A stretch of DNA of 64,000 nt, from positions 22,382,001 through 22,446,000 of the forward strand of contig JBHGNT010000006.1 in the NCBI GenBank assembly GCA_043228905.1. Reading direction: 5' to 3'. The notes beneath the pieces are model-generated. The model did no database searches, was not told where the DNA came from, and saw nothing but the letters and a program-made list of their open reading frames with translations. This stretch comes from Azolla caroliniana (Eukaryota > Polypodiophyta). Below are positions 1-11,119 of this stretch, piece by piece (the first letter of the stretch is position 1; each line of letters starts with the position of its first letter). The position numbers and the translations under genes were made by a program.

Positions 1-930
1 CTATGAATGTAAGATTCTTAAATTAGATATATTGTATTTTTTTTTCTTCAAGAGATCTCTAGCATTACTTGATCCACAATGGAGAAACTTGGAAGCAAGG
101 AAAGCACCTGCAATAGCGAGAGATGATGGCCTTTTTTTGTAGATAACAAGGCTTGTGAGATCATGGTCCATGAGGCCGGGCCCTACGTGCACAACATATT
201 GTTATTGCTAGATCTCTATTGTAACCCACTTGTGTAGCCCTTTCTTGACTTGTAGCACGAGTAAGATTGATGGGCTAAAGACAGTTGTGGTCATTGTTTA
301 TTGATGAGATTGTGTGGTTGTATTGTTATCCTTCAAGAACTTCTCCATGTGTCTCTAACAAGAACAGTCCTAGTTACCATTGGTCCTCATAACTGATTAT
401 CTTGTTTAGTGGGCCATAGCCTTCGTTAAAGAGTCAATGGTATCTCCCTCTTATCTCATGAAAAACTGTACAGTGGCAAATATGGTGTGCTTCAGATTTC
501 ACTACCTGTACAGTGGCAAATTCCTTTCTTCCAGAGGTATGTGAGCATATATCTGCCTACCTCCATCTCTAACAAATGTGAAGAGGTCCACAGCTACCCT
601 ATCACAGTGTGTAGCGCATGCAAGAGATGTATGCCCACAAAAGAGGGCATGATAAAGAATCCATCCTCGGATGTGTGTAAAAAGTGTCTTACCAAGAGAT
701 GTGGGGTTAATACATGTTATTTTGTTTCTAAGTTGATAATATCAGTTTGAGAACAGAGATATTGACGTCTTTTAAGAGGATGAAAATGGCCTAAAAGACC
801 AAACAAGAGATTACATCTTAAAATGTTGTTTTGTCTTTGAGAACGACAAATGAAAATAAATGTAACTAAGAAAAAAGTAAATGAAAATAGAATAAGACGT
901 GACTAAAGAATCTTGTCATCTATACAAATA
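1..930 (+). repeat. Interspersed repeat family in presumed SKD1 intron
   Basis: No coding exon is visible here. If the exon at 1099 is spliced from upstream exons, this stretch is intronic. Bases about 25-85 and 760-930 resemble parts of a second copy at about 61,250-61,620 inside the WD40 gene. Shared landmarks are GAGATCTCTAGCAT, the block around AAGAGG..AAAATGGCC and AAAGAATCTTGT. A third, inverted copy of the AAAATGG block lies near 16,600. I do not recognise the family. Its presence in introns of three host genes argues for a dispersed, probably retrotransposed element. A short Cys-containing frame at 487-750 is not convincing as a gene. Confidence 0.45.
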
Positions 931-1098
931 GTGAGATGCAGAGAGAGAGACTGATTTTAGTGAGGCAAATAATAAAGAGTATTTTCGGAATTCCGTGAAA
1001 CAAGAGGATTATTTGGGCAAATTTCCCATATATATATTTTCTTATATTTTTCTGCATATTTGTCAATTTAATGTTTTTCTTTTCATTTGGGATTGCAG

Positions 1099-1224
1099 AT
1101 TGTACCTCCACCAATATCAAGAACAGACTTTGAGAAGGTGTTATCAAGACAAAAACCAACAGTCAGCAAACATGACCTCGAGGTCCATGAGAGGTTTACA
1201 AAAGAATTTGGTGAGGATGGTTGA
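1099..1224 (+). CDS. SKD1: SKD1/VPS4 AAA-ATPase, terminal exon (partial gene)
   Basis: This is the last coding exon of the plant VPS4/SKD1 ATPase, which disassembles ESCRT-III on endosomes for multivesicular-body sorting. A pyrimidine-rich tract and TTGCAG at 1093-1098 form the 3' splice site. The exon opens in phase 0 with IVPPPISRTDFEKVL, continues through KPTVSKHDLEVHERFTKEFG and stops at TGA 1222-1224. That is the C-terminal helix region specific to this family: Arabidopsis SKD1 ends FGEEG, here FGEDG. The ATPase core and MIT domain are not in the window and would lie to the left. The upstream intron is at least 1.1 kb and contains repeat sequence. The exon is clean, so an intact gene is more likely than a pseudogene, but a stranded exon cannot be excluded. 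Confidence 0.85.
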   Translation: MVPPPISRTDFEKVLSRQKPTVSKHDLEVHERFTKEFGEDG

Positions 1225-2498
1225 ATTTGAGAAGTTTCCGATTTGATCATCTGGGTCTTCTTTATCAAAAAGGTTGCTTCTGCAAAGTTTGTATTATATA
1301 CATATATAATGTATGTATACGCTGTTTTAAATGATTGCAACAATCTATTGATAAGTTTGCTTGAGATTTGTCTAATGTCTTGTAGCAGACAATTCTCGCA
1401 TTGGGCTCTTAATTTATTGGCGAGATGGAAAGTTACATACCATTGTTCTCAAAAGATCTTCCAATCTTTGGATTTTTGTATAGATTATAGAAAACTCCCA
1501 AAAAGAGATGGGACGTTTGATTTCAGGTGTAAAGACACTTTATTTGTCAATGATCTAATGACACAATTAATTGTGTGTGGTTTACAATGACCATGATTAT
1601 GATTGATTGGTGTTTAATTGCTTGATCATGCATATGTGAACACCCTCAAAGTTTATTTTATTTGGCAATACGAAGGCCAAAACAAATATATGATTTTGGT
1701 AATTATATATCGTAATAAGTGTATCATGCTTAATGCACATTTGAATATATGGAATGGATTGAAGGTTTGTCTACAATGCATTGTTGATGTGAATAGAATC
1801 GAGTAAAGTTTGACAATGGTCAATATCGACATTCCAACATGCCAAAATACAAACATTCACACAATAAAATTTTGTATGTACATATTTTGGTTGAAGGCTC
1901 TCTAGAAAATACCAAAATGTTATGCTTTGAACCACATTCCTAGCAAAATCACACCAGTCTTTTAAGTTTTAGTTCTCTTTTGGGTATTTAAAATGGAACC
2001 CTTTTTGAAATTTCAAAGATTGAGAGTACATAATAAATCCTATTGGGCCAAGACCAAACCACACAATTGTGGTAGCATAGTTTAATGATTTGTATATATC
2101 TTCAATTCATAGTTCTAGGCTCTAGCCATATGTCTCATTCGTGCCATACTCATACATGAAATGGCTCCAATCATAAAGTACATAAAACCCCCATTAGTTA
2201 TAGACCAATTTGTTCATATAATGGCTCATTATTTAATAAACCTTTAAGTGGCTACATCATTAACTACAATACCTTAAAGACTCCCACTCCCTTGTCCAAA
2301 CTTTAGACAGACATAAAACACTGCCTAATAGTTTTACTTCTTCTTTTGATGTTGAATCTCTCTACCAAGAGTATCCCACCAAAATTAGGACTCCTGGCCC
2401 TAAAAAAACATTATTGCTCCCCAAAAAACTAGTCTTATATGCACTATAATTGAAATCCATACGCAATACATACATACATACGGTGTACGTATTGTGTG

Positions 2499-2501
<3 letters not shown>
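1225..2501. other. AT-rich 3' flank of SKD1, nothing recognised
   Basis: The first few hundred bases are presumably the SKD1 3' UTR, but no single poly(A) signal stands out. The remainder is AT-rich with only short shadow frames. I see no transposon termini or coding similarity. Confidence 0.4.

Positions 2502-2547
<46 letters not shown>
2502..2547. repeat. (GA)n microsatellite
   Basis: An uninterrupted GA dinucleotide tract of about 23 units. It directly abuts the palindromic tandem repeat that follows. Confidence 0.95.
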
Positions 2548-2550
<3 letters not shown>

Positions 2551-2551
<1 letters not shown>

Positions 2552-2680
2552 TGTAGTGGGAAGTATGCATATGATTGTTATGGCCATAACAATCATCTGC
2601 ATACAGGGATGATATATGTAGTGGGAAGTATGCAGATGATTCTTATGGCCATAACAATCATCTGCATATAGGGATGATTG
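2551..2680. repeat. Two 65-bp tandem units, each a 40-bp palindrome
   Basis: Two head-to-tail copies begin at 2551 and 2616 with ATGTAGTGGGAAGTATGCA. Inside each is a 40-bp inverted repeat (2564-2603 and 2629-2668) centred on TTATGGCCATAA. Each palindrome has a single mismatched pair, at a different place. The unit could extrude as a cruciform or fold as an RNA hairpin. No coding function is likely. Confidence 0.9.
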
Positions 2681-2684
2681 AAAA

Positions 2685-2840
2685 TCATTCAGCTTTGGCA
2701 AAGCCTATGTGCTGTCTTTCCATAATCAAACACTGTATGGTACACTCCTATGAACACATCTCCTAAGATCTTTGGAGTGGAAAGAAATGAATCCATTGAT
2801 TGAGGCACCAAATCATCCAGAAAAGAAAAAATGTAGCCTC
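2685..2840 (-). pseudogene. Aspartic protease (pepsin family A1) C-terminal fragment
   Basis: Read on the minus strand, 2800 to 2685 encodes ILGDVFIGVYHTVFDYG, the conserved C-terminal strand of plant A1 aspartic proteases (phytepsin type), then after a frame change HIGFAKAE and a stop at 2685-2687. In intact enzymes the two pieces are contiguous (FDYGxLxVGFAxA), so a small indel lies in the AAGACAGCAC stretch near 2710. Neither catalytic Asp motif is visible nearby. This looks like a decayed last exon, possibly moved by duplication or retrotransposition. An active gene with exons elsewhere is unlikely given the frame break. Confidence 0.6.
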
Positions 2841-2907
2841 TTTTTAAATCACCATATACCACAAGGGTCCAACAGGTATATCCAAACCAATAAAGCCACT
2901 CATGCAT

Positions 2908-5900
2908 TTGTGAGGCTTCACCTTATCCAAAACTTAATATATTAATATACTCATACGATGCGATGTCCACCAAATTGGACGTATGCGAATATTAGGAACT
3001 ATGCTTCGATTTGAGCTTGAAAACCCTCAAACATCCTGGTTTGAGTAGTTTTAGTTTAATAGGTTTTGGTTTGGTTTTGTTTAGGTTTCAAAAATCCTAA
3101 ACAATTTGATTCTTGAAGTGAATGGAGCGCGCGAGTCCTTGCTTAGTACTAATTAATATGTGTGTGTGTGTGAGGGAGAGATAGTAATATGTAATGATTC
3201 CAATTATTTCTTATTTTTGCTATTCTTACCGTGAACAAAGAACAAAGAAATCGCTTACTTGATCATTTGTCTTGTTCGCTAAAATATATACCACGAAGGA
3301 AAGAGTCAAGACTTGGAGTTGGCATGACTTTGGTTTCATGGAGCGACATATGTATATACCCCAAAGCACTATATGATCCTACTAAATTTCAAACATAATT
3401 TGGTTGCTCAAAATTCAATATCTTAAAGGTATGCAATATGTATGTAGGTACTCAATTTTGGACAAAGATAAATTGGCATTTTGTGGAATGAGGTTAGTGT
3501 GTACTATGGGAAAATGGGCAATGCAACTTCATGGTGGCATGTTGTTAAAAGTGTTGGCCATTTAAATGTTCAAAACCTATTAGGGTTAACAGTTAGTACT
3601 CTCTTGGCAACAAAGTTTGAAATTGTTTGATTGACAACCCCATGAATATAGAAAAGGTAGTAATTCTTTACCATAAGAGATAACTTTATTGGAATAGAAA
3701 AGAAAATCTCAAGTTAATAAACCAATAGAATGGCAAGGCTTGGCCTTGTAGATTTGGAACTTTTTTAGAGTCACATAGGCAACTCATGGCCTTTCAACCA
3801 ATGCAAACTAAGTTTCCTATAACTTTGGGATATGGTAATGTTTGGCAATCAATATTGGCATTGTCCATTCTAGTTAGCTCAATATTAGAGTTGCTAGTAG
3901 AGGAACTCTAATATTTGTCATTATTGGGACATTATGATAGGTTAGCAATGTCTTGATCATAGCTCAAGGGCGGTGGGGAAGATCGAGTTCTTGCTCAAGG
4001 GTGGTGGGGAAGGTACTAGTCAACCTAATATCTGTCAGTATTAGGACATTATGATAGGTTAGCAATGTCTTGGTCATAGCTCAAGGGCGGTGGGGAAGAT
4101 CGAGTTCTTCTATCCAATCTATTCACCTTTCTTTTACTTTAATTTGGTCTATTGATTAGTAATAGACTCTTAACAATGCAATATCATCTTCCATTTTGTG
4201 GAAAGGTGTTTCTTTGGTATGCAATGGTTAGTGGGTTGTCTTTGGCGATGGCTTTAAGATGAAGACACATTTTACATGGTACATATCCTTTCTTTAGAAT
4301 GGTTGATGAAGATACCAAACATAGGTGTAATATATGTCTTGTATAATTATCTTTGATAATTACATTCCTAATGTTTATGGTAGGAGCATTCTTTACACTT
4401 GTACATATAATTATGGTGATTTATTTTAAGTATTAAGTAAATGTAGTTAAGTCTCGTAATGTATTGTGGTAAGAGTACTATTGAGAGGAACAATTAGAGT
4501 TTGCTTCGATATTTAACATACTCTCACTTATCTCGCCTACAAGAGAGTAGATGTAGAACAATCCCACACAATGACCTCATGGTAATTCTTGTGAAGAACA
4601 TCATGACTAAGCCATGAGCTCAATAAACAATCAAAATTTGCCATATTATTTAGTCTTCTCATTCTCATATTTGTTACAGCTCCATGTATTCCGCTCATTA
4701 GTGAGATTTTGTATTTAATGCACATTATTTCTCATGTTCCCATTCTAATTGATATAAGGCATGTGTCAAAAGAAAAGCTAACGCTTAAAAAAGGGGGAAA
4801 GTTCTCCAAAACTCTAAGGATAATAGGTGATAGACAAAGAATGGAAATAATATTTGATTTAATAAAGGAAAAATCCACCTTTTCTTTGTGAAATGTATGC
4901 TTTTATGGGCTTTTTGGTACATGTTGTCTTGCCAATCAATGAGAATGAGTTGAATACTATTGAGCACCGAATATAAATGGGTCTCATTCAATGGTGGAAT
5001 TGGTGCATCAAGGGTCTATATTATAGTATATGTTGGCAATGTAGCTACTATCACAACATATAAGGGAAAATAAATAGATGAAACTTATCTTTTTAAAGGA
5101 ACATGAAAACTAGTTTTCTTTCCCCTTTGATTGGAGAAAGATGAATAGGTCGATGGTCAATGCTAGTGTTTGGCATAGTTGTTAAAAACGTGTATTCTAC
5201 GTTTACAGTACTTTGAAGTATTCTACACGTATTCTATGTTTTAGAATTGCCATTTTTCAAATTTTCACGTATTCTATGTATTTAACAACTATTTAACATT
5301 TCAAAAAGTTTTTAATTTTTTTTGAGAATTTTGTTTTTTTAATTTAAGAAGTATTTAACATATTTTACATGCGTTCTAAGTATTTAACGTATTTTATTTG
5401 TAAAGAACGTATTCTAAGTATTTTAAAAAAGAAGTTAGAATACTTGTAAAATACTTAGCATATTTATTTTACGTGTATAGTATGCTTAGTTTTCTACAAC
5501 AATGGTGTTTGGTTGGCAGTCAAGGATTAACAAGTTGGATGACATAGAGCTTACGATAGTATGAACCATATGTACCACACGTGCATTCACATTCGAGTAT
5601 GGTAAACACCCTCGAAGTATGGTAAATACCATACTTTTGTATTCATTATTTATTATATAAGGGAAAAAACATAAGAATGTTTTGATAACATACGCATTCA
5701 TTTTCATTCATATGAAATAGAATGTTTGCCAATGGATTCTAGTATATTACGTACTATGGAGCCTACAATGTATTTCTCCCTTTCCTACAAACAAAACATT
5801 TCTCATTGGTTATGGCTTGTTGTAGTTGTTCTCAAAGCAGAACTACCAAGAACATGCCATTAACCAAGTACAGTTCAGGTTCAATGCATGTGGTCTAGTT

Positions 5901-6896
5901 GTGGCTACCCACTTGACAATACAACATATGAGACCCATAGCAAGTTTAATCTTGCTCTATGTGCAAACTCTCCATTCTCTTATACACATAGAATTGCTTG
6001 AGATCCCTGCTCCATACACATAAAGAACACTCTCCCTTTCTAACAACAGAATAGGCCTAACATGTTCATTACACTTAAAGAGTTACCATGGTTACAATTA
6101 AAGATCTTGATCATTAGATTGTTGTCTCAACCTTACCAGAATGCAATAATGTCTCAATCCATGTTGTGTATTTCTTGGGGCTTCCTTTAAGTTTCGGTTT
6201 ATTGGGTCTATGAGTAATGTCTTTGACCAAGGTTCTCCCCATGATGATGAGAACCTTGACTAGCGTTCACTTTAACATTGGAACCCTTGACTAGCATGTC
6301 AACAATCTTCAATTTGGCTTAGACCACTTCTCCCTACAAGCAAGTGCATTACTCTTTTCTCCTCCTTCATCTTTTGTTGTCAACTCAGTGAGCCCATCTT
6401 ATCGTCCTTGCTCCTTGCAATTCGTTTATCGTAGTGCCTCTAGATCCTAAGCTCAACAACGTAGATGCAATGAAGCTTTGTAGAGGAGATTTCCTCCATG
6501 AGCACATTACACACTCTTATTATACACAATAAATCACCAATCTTCATTAATACTAGTCAAGAGATGCCCTTTGTTAACAAGTCATAGAGTGCTCACTAAT
6601 TACATTCCACAATATCCAACTAAACCACACACTAATATACATCCCCCTCACAAATATCAAATATATCATGTTCCTCTCTCAAACTCCACACCTTGTTTTA
6701 GGAGTATTTTCAAGCTAGAAATTTTTACTTACATTAGAGATACTCATTATTGAAATCCATGTGAATTAGTTATGGTAGCTCAAAACCTACAATCATTTGT
6801 GAGATTCAATCAACAACATTATAGATAAGAGAGGCATCTTTACAAGCAATGGGAGGGAGGAAGAAAGAGTGAGGAAACATGATATATTTGTTAATT
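2908..6896. other. AT-rich intergenic stretch with minor repeats
   Basis: No gene recognised between SKD1 and PSBS. It holds a short (TG)n tract near 3162-3172, the tandem duplication at 3909-4110 and an AT-rich patch at about 5180-5470 in which CGTATTCTA-like words recur in both orientations. Open frames here are under 70 codons and show no family signature. Confidence 0.5.
3909..4110. repeat. Imperfect tandem duplication, period about 117 bp
   Basis: GGACATTATGATAGGTTAGC occurs at 3927 and again at 4044. In each copy it is followed by AGCTCAAGGGCGGTGGGGA and GATCGAGTTCTT. The first copy has an extra partial repeat of CTCAAGGGTGGTGGGGA. A local duplication with no sign of coding. Confidence 0.85.
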
Positions 6897-8312
6897 CTAT
6901 TCGTCTCCGTCATCTGTGACAAACTTCCCTGTCCCAGGATTGATGGCAGCTACTAAGAAGAAAACAACCCATACTAGCACGAGGGGCTCGATCTCATTAA
7001 TGGGCACTCCAGTTTCAATGTTGAGTTGGGCCAATGTTCCTTTGCCAGTGATAACTTCCCCAATGATGGAGAAGGCAATGCCAAGTTGAGCCATCCTCCC
7101 CACAAATAACTCATTTGCCTTGGTAAAGCCAAAGGTAGGACCTACACACATGTTTCAAAAAATGAGTTTTTGCAATTTCGACATCTTTTGCTTGTCCACT
7201 TCGTGAGACAATCATTCTCTCCAAAGTTAAAAATGTTACATAAGGTTTTGGGTTAGGGAATTGCACACAACGGAATTAATGACACTTTGGTTTTCACTTG
7301 CCAAGTCTCAAAACCATTGAAAAAGATGTCTTATGTTTGGTTCCTCGACCCATACACGCACCCACACATGACCTAGAGACTTTGCAAAGGTTTTTAAGCT
7401 TTTACTCACCACCCTCATCCAAACCAAGGGCAGACTTCCACCCCTTTCCAGGCGCAATAATGGCTTTGTCTAGACCGGTAGGATCAATTGGATCGTCGAC
7501 AAACTTCCCTCTATCCCCCAACGCTCCAATGGCTCCTAGCAAAGTGAAGAGAATGAAGAAAAGAAGTAAAGGCTCGGTCTCGTTTAAGGGAAGCCCTGTC
7601 TCTAGATCAAATTGAGCCAAGGTTCCCTTTCCAGTCAATGCTTCACCAAGTATAGAAGCCTACAAAAATGCATGGGAACAAAGACATGGTCAAATGGATG
7701 ATGTTTTAAACATGGTTTCGTAATTCATTTCAAACAAATAACACATAGACATGTAGACAAATGACCTAACTAAAAAGCATTTCATGCCATGATAGTATTA
7801 TCCATTGCTACCTATAGGACTATATTCTATTAATCATGCAATATAGTGTATGATAAAGAATGGAAGTGTTTTGGTAATAAAATTTTCTTACCGCAAACCC
7901 AATCATGGCAACTCGACCAACAAAGAGCTCATTTTGCTTGGTAAAGCCAATACCACCTGAGGTTCCGAAAATGCCATCTTCTACTTTAAGTTTCGGCTTA
8001 GATTTAGGTGGTGCCTTTTGCTCGATGGTCTACATTGAAAAAACAAGAGAGACAAAACATAGACGTGTTAGGAATCCAAGTTTGACATGTAACAAAGTTA
8101 ATGGTATTAGTTTCTTTACAACCACTTTCTTTAACTACCTTCTTTTTACTACCAAAGAGAGCTAAGGTTCGGAGAACTGGAGCTAAGTTTTTGTTGGGAG
8201 GAACGAGTCGAGAGAGAGAAATGTGATGATTAAGGTGGATCAAACCACATTGATAAAATGGAGAAAAAGCAGAAGAAAGGGAAGAACGAGAAAGAATGCT
8301 AGATTGAGCCAT
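6897..8312 (-). CDS. PSBS: PsbS, photosystem II 22 kDa photoprotection protein
   Basis: PsbS is the thylakoid protein that senses low lumen pH and triggers energy-dependent quenching. Four exons join in phase: 8139-8312, 7892-8029, 7410-7659 and 6897-7141 (807 nt, 268 aa, the usual length). All introns are GT-AG. Residues 1 to about 60 form a Ser/basic chloroplast transit peptide. Then come two internally homologous halves, each with NELFVGR leading into a membrane helix, GEx(L/I)TGKG, and a second helix (PLLLFFILFTLLGAIGAL; PLVLVWVVFFLVAAIN). The lumenal glutamates known as E122 and E226 in Arabidopsis are present as E124 (DLETG) and E230 (NIETG). The start fits the transit peptide and no earlier in-frame Met is needed. 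The gene appears intact and functional. Introns are short (about 110-270 bp), unlike those of the RMR neighbour. Confidence 0.97.
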
Positions 8313-8356
8313 GAATATAAAATGAGAAAGATAGATTGATACAGAAGTCTTCTAAA

Positions 8357-8367
8357 CTATAAAATAT
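8357..8367 (-). promoter_or_regulatory. Candidate TATA box of PSBS
   Basis: On the minus strand ATATTTTATAG lies about 45 bp upstream of the PSBS start codon. It is the best TATA-like match close to the gene. If used, the 5' UTR would be very short, so the true promoter may lie further upstream. No clear G-box or I-box was seen beside it. Confidence 0.35.
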
Positions 8368-11119
8368 TCGACCTTCCAAAGTGTGAGGAGAAGAAATGTT
8401 TGAGAGATTTTGTGGAATTTGATAAGGCCCTCATTAATGTGAGGTTCAAGTTTCTTCACCACCTTTTTTATTGTTGGTTTTTAATGTGGCGCACCTTGTC
8501 CACTTGGTAACCATCCATCAATCCACATCACCATGAACTTTAGGTTTTCTTTAACCTTTTAAGGGTAGGCTTAAAGAAGACCACAAGAGTCTCATCAACT
8601 TTTGTCTACATACATCCCATTCCTAGATATCCTTGCTAATGCAACCATACCCCATGGCACACATGATGCACTCTCCCATGCCCCGTTTCTCGTTCTTACA
8701 ATTATGGGTGTCAGAAGAAAAACTTTTTGGACTCCCTACATTGCACAACGTGTTGGATCCCCATGGATCTCATGTGTTTCGCTTTTTATCATTTTTACAC
8801 ATTTTCTCTCCGCCTCCAATTCCGCAAGTCTACCCATTCTAATTTTGGTTTATTGGTTATCTGCTTCATTGCTCTAGTTTGAGCTTCCTCTTGACAAACC
8901 ACCAATGAAAACAGAAGTTCTACTTCAATACAATAATTTTTCTATTGTGAATGAGTCTTTTGATTTGAACCAAACAATAATAAAAATTGCCTTGTCTTCT
9001 ATTTTGGTGTAAATTTTCACATTTTTTTCACATAAAAGCATACTTGGGTTCTTTTCCCCTCTACCAAAAATTTGTATATGACATTACTAACATGTGGACA
9101 CGTTTCAAGTTTGTCTTCTACATTGAGCACCTACAAAAGATTAGCTAGACATAACCCAAATTTCGTTTAACCACAAATTTCACAATGTATAGAAATTGAC
9201 ATCTCCAATCTCTTTAAGACACATGCCTTGCAACGTGATGAGACAATTTCCATACAAATTATTATTCAATTCACAACAACAAAGCACACCACCACATTCC
9301 CCATCTTTTTCTTTACCTATTTGTAAAATGATGCATTTGGAGATTCATGTCAATGATTTTCTATGGGCCCACTGTGAATATAAAGTAAATGTACACTATA
9401 CATTGTTTACGCATTTTCAAAATTTTCTTGTCAAAGTTTGTATTTTCATGATGTCTCAAAGTTGTTGAGAACCTTGGCAAGGACAACTATTACTTGCCAG
9501 ACATAACCCAAAGCTAAATCTTTTAAAGAAAGTGAAGACAACATGAAATAACTTGTGACTTACTACTAGTCCAATAATTTTGTTATGTTGCTCGCAAGCA
9601 TAAGAGTTGAATCTGTATTACCCATCATCCTAACTTTTACAATTAAAATCTACATCTCATTTTTACAAAATTTCTACTTTAAGGTTGCATCAAGAAAGCA
9701 TTAACAAGATGGGAGACTGAATATGCAAAGGCATGCATATCAAACATACCCATTTAGACTAGGATTCTATACACCTTCCGATATACTCTCTTTTTTCTCC
9801 AAAATAAAGCTACTTTCCCATTAGTTAAGAAGGATTATTACAAAGGACTATACAAGGAGGCTTAAACATAGATCAAGGAATCTCCCTCCGATCAAGTTCA
9901 AAAAAATGAGACTAGTTACATCGTCTTTCAGACTGACTACTTAATGTAAGTACCTATAGCTAAAATGGTGCCCTGCAATGATGGCTAGTACGAGACAACT
10001 CTTGGGGTCGATAGCAATACACCTTCCGATATACTTGTTTCTCCAATGTTCAATCTACTTATTAACCAAAACCTTCCAATATTCGCTTGTAAACAATAAA
10101 AAAAATTTGTTTGATGCACACCTTGGATAACAAAACGACACAGAATTAAACACTGGAAGGAATCCCATAAGAAAAATGAAGAATAAAACATTTTCCTGAT
10201 CGCAAGGAATGATCCACAACTTTCACATTCTACACTGATGTTTGAACATAACTCCCAAACAAGAATCCATCGCTTTACAGGATAAAAATCCAAATACTCA
10301 TGTTTTTAACACACCAAACAAATACCATGCTTTCATTTGAACTTTCTACATTGATTCCCACGTATACAAGAAATTCATGTGTTAAAAATATGACAACATT
10401 TAATTTAATAGAATACGGAAGTATAGAAAGAATTTGGAATAGGTGTTGGTTATTGGTTAACATATTACATATTCATGGTATTTTACTTAAAGAAGACAAG
10501 ATATTCATTAATGGTGTTAAAAATACAACAATAATAATTTTATTGACAGAATGTGATAAGCCTAGAAAGAATTAGAATAGGTGTTGTGTTACCCATTCCG
10601 ATCTGTGTTCATGTAACATTGTGTAAACATGTACATACATGAACATGACCATGTTTCTTTCCAGTGAAGCAATGAAAATGAGCTTCACGACAGCAAGGTC
10701 GCAGCTACTTAACAAATCTCTCCTGTAATCCAAGACATGAAAAATTTTAGATCTTGAAGAGGCTATAAATAAACCTTGAAAACCACAACACATAACATCC
10801 CAAGAGAAAACACAATGTAGAAAGAATTGATTGTTTTCACCATTCAAATAAGCCCACCATCACTCATTAGTTGGGCTATTATTTCGTATTTTTGCAGAGT
10901 ACTTACCCAATGAGCATGCAAAGTTTAGATTGGTTGCTCCTTTAAAAAAGAAATGGCTTTACAAATCCAATTTTAACATCTCAAAGGTTGAATCAACTTT
11001 TCATACAATTTCATTTGATGGTTCCATTGTAAGAGTCGAAAACAATGGGATTGTAACTTCCATAGGCAATACAAAAAAAACAAGAGAACAAAAACATGAT
11101 TCTTTCTTTAAGTTCACAA
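8368..11119. other. Intergenic region between PSBS and RMR genes
   Basis: AT-rich, no gene recognised. The block at about 9795-9830 (TCCAAAATAAAGC through CCCATTAGTTA) is the reverse complement of the loop of the hairpin at 58,593-58,686, so it is a dispersed repeat. ACACCTTCCGATATACT occurs twice (about 9770 and 10,020). GAATAGGTGTTG occurs twice (about 10,437 and 10,576). An in-phase 3' splice site for an alternative RMR last exon may lie at 10,723. Confidence 0.45.

Noticed and set aside
487-750. Cys-rich 87-codon frame resembling a zinc finger
   Set aside because: Cys spacing fits no zinc-binding family, no splice context, and it lies amid repeat DNA.
7298-7615. Plus-strand 105-codon frame over PSBS
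   Set aside because: Shadow of PSBS exon 3 and the following intron; no independent signature.
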